From: JASFEQ01 sp050122535
Lineage (GTDB): Bacteria > Desulfobacterota > DSM-4660 > Desulfatiglandales > HGW-15
Assembly: GCA_050122535.1 (NCBI GenBank)
Contig: JASFIT010000265.1
Location: 1 to 6,679 of the forward strand
Direction of reading: 5' to 3'
Length of the DNA: 6,679 nt
The translations under genes were made by a program, and so were the position numbers. Below the pieces are notes generated by a model, which saw only the letters and a program-made list of their open reading frames with translations, had not been told where the DNA came from and did not search any database. Position 1 is the stretch's first letter. Every line of letters begins with the position of its first letter. Shown here piece by piece: positions 5,792 through 6,679 of the stretch.

Positions 5792-6679
5792 ATGAAAGTA
5801 CTGGTATATGGTTCAGGGGGTAGAGATCACTGCCTGGCGGATAGCTACGGAGACAGCCAGCATGTGGACAAGGTCTATCTCGTGCCTGGTAATCCGGGTG
5901 TGCGATACACACCAAAGGGGCAACGGGGACTCATTGAGCTCGTCAATCTCGAGGATTTTGGTGTCGTTGCAAATTTTTGTGCGGAGAATAAAGTGGATCT
6001 CGTTGATGTGGGATCTGAAAATCCCCTTGAAGAGGGTCTGATTGACGTTTTGAATGAGCGGGGAATTCGAACCATTGGTCCGAAAAAAGAATACGTGAAA
6101 ATAGAAAGCGACCGAGCCTTCACAGACGATCTCCTCAAAAGAATCGGCGTTCCAATACCAGAGTATGAGGTCTTCGACGATCCCAATAAAGCCAGAGAAT
6201 ATGTTCGCAATATTGGATACCAGGTTGTGGTGAAGGCCAACGGCCTTGCAGCTGGAAAAGGGGCCATTGTGTGTGAGGATATCCCCGACGCAGAAGCGGC
6301 AATTGAAAGAATTATGGTTGAAAAGGTGTTTGGAGACTCAGGTGACAGGGTGGTCATTGAAGAGAGAAAATATGGGACTGAAATCTCCTTTTTTGCCTAT
6401 CTTGACGGAAAACATGCATGGCCGTTGAAGATGTTCGCTCAGGACTATAAGCCTGCATTCGATCCAGATGACGCGGAGGCCATTGAAAAGTTTGGAGGTA
6501 ACCTGAACACAGGGGGGACCGGTTGTTATTGCCCCCATAAATTAGTCACGCCGTGGCTCGTGAATAGAATTATAAAGGAGATCGTTAATCCCACGGTCAA
6601 CGAGGTTTACAACCACCTTGGATGGGAATATAAGGGCGTTCTCTATTTCGGGTTAAACCTGGACCCCTATGAGAACCTG
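5792..6679 (+). CDS. purD: Phosphoribosylamine-glycine ligase (GAR synthetase)-like ATP-grasp protein, 3' end beyond window
   Basis: Canonical PurD joins glycine to 5-phosphoribosylamine with ATP, step 2 of purine synthesis. Seen: 296 codons, open to the right edge, about 70 percent of the usual 420-430. N domain: MKVLVYGSGGRDH (1-13), VYLVPGNPG (28-36), VDVGSENPLEEGLID (71-85), IRTIGPKK. ATP-grasp: SDRAFTDDLLKRIGVPIPEY (106-125), VVVKANGLAAGKG (145-157), VFGDSGDRVVIEE (179-191), GTEISFF, AQDYKP (216-221), NTGGTGCYCP (239-248), YKGVLYFGLNLD (280-291). Differences from typical family members: GREHA is GRDHC, GPEAPL is GSENPL, KADG is KANG, NTGGMGAYSP is NTGGTGCYCP, and about a dozen residues are added between QDYK and NTGG. 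It may be a divergent PurD or an ATP-grasp paralogue with another substrate. The start is supported by GGGGAT eight bases upstream; the ATG at 5782 is out of frame. It diverges from the minus-strand operon. Confidence 0.8.
   Translation, partial: MKVLVYGSGGRDHCLADSYGDSQHVDKVYLVPGNPGVRYTPKGQRGLIELVNLEDFGVVANFCAENKVDLVDVGSENPLEEGLIDVLNERGIRTIGPKKEYVKIESDRAFTDDLLKRIGVPIPEYEVFDDPNKAREYVRNIGYQVVVKANGLAAGKGAIVCEDIPDAEAAIERIMVEKVFGDSGDRVVIEERKYGTEISFFAYLDGKHAWPLKMFAQDYKPAFDPDDAEAIEKFGGNLNTGGTGCYCPHKLVTPWLVNRIIKEIVNPTVNEVYNHLGWEYKGVLYFGLNLDPYENL

Overview
The window looks like chromosomal DNA of a Gram-negative, roughly mid-GC bacterium. It encodes an outer-membrane-type lipoprotein with a lipobox, SPOR and LysM domains, so it has a two-membrane envelope. 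The gene set (LysM/SPOR lipoprotein, CoaBC, family 4 uracil-DNA glycosylase, long NfeD, slipin, free-standing Rho_N protein) and the style of the dispersed repeats remind me of Desulfobacterota (former Deltaproteobacteria). That placement is an inference; I could run no search.

Minus-strand block (about 5260 down to 1). A recognisable sigma70-type promoter (5230-5258) precedes a LysM+SPOR lipoprotein (4333-5130). It is followed, all on the minus strand, by coaBC (3090-4298), a family 4 uracil-DNA glycosylase (2401-3117), a ClpP-class NfeD membrane protease (1092-2408), its slipin/SPFH partner (287-1027) and a small Rho_N-domain protein that runs off the left edge (190-1). coaBC and the glycosylase overlap by 28 bp, and the glycosylase and nfeD by 8 bp. 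The other gaps are 34, 64 and 97 bp, so the block is probably one operon. It mixes coenzyme A synthesis, DNA repair and envelope quality control. The NfeD-slipin pair is the part with an obvious direct functional link.

Divergent intergenic region (5131-5791, about 660 bp). It holds the minus-strand promoter and leader, then a MITE-like repeat with terminal inverted repeats and a central hairpin (about 5293-5495). A 50-bp unit able to form a gap-free three-way junction (5401-5450) appears to be nested inside one arm. To its right lie two inverted runs of an 8-bp repeat and a leader containing alternating complementary hexamers. This is the least ordinary part of the window.

Plus strand, right end. 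A phosphoribosylamine-glycine ligase (PurD)-like ATP-grasp gene starts at 5792 and runs off the right edge (296 codons seen). It keeps the ATP-grasp core but differs from typical PurD at several signature positions, so it may be a divergent PurD or a paralogue with another substrate.

I see no tRNA, rRNA, CRISPR array, transposase or phage gene. The genes themselves look like ordinary housekeeping and envelope genes. The novelty candidates are the nested palindromic repeats and the atypical PurD.
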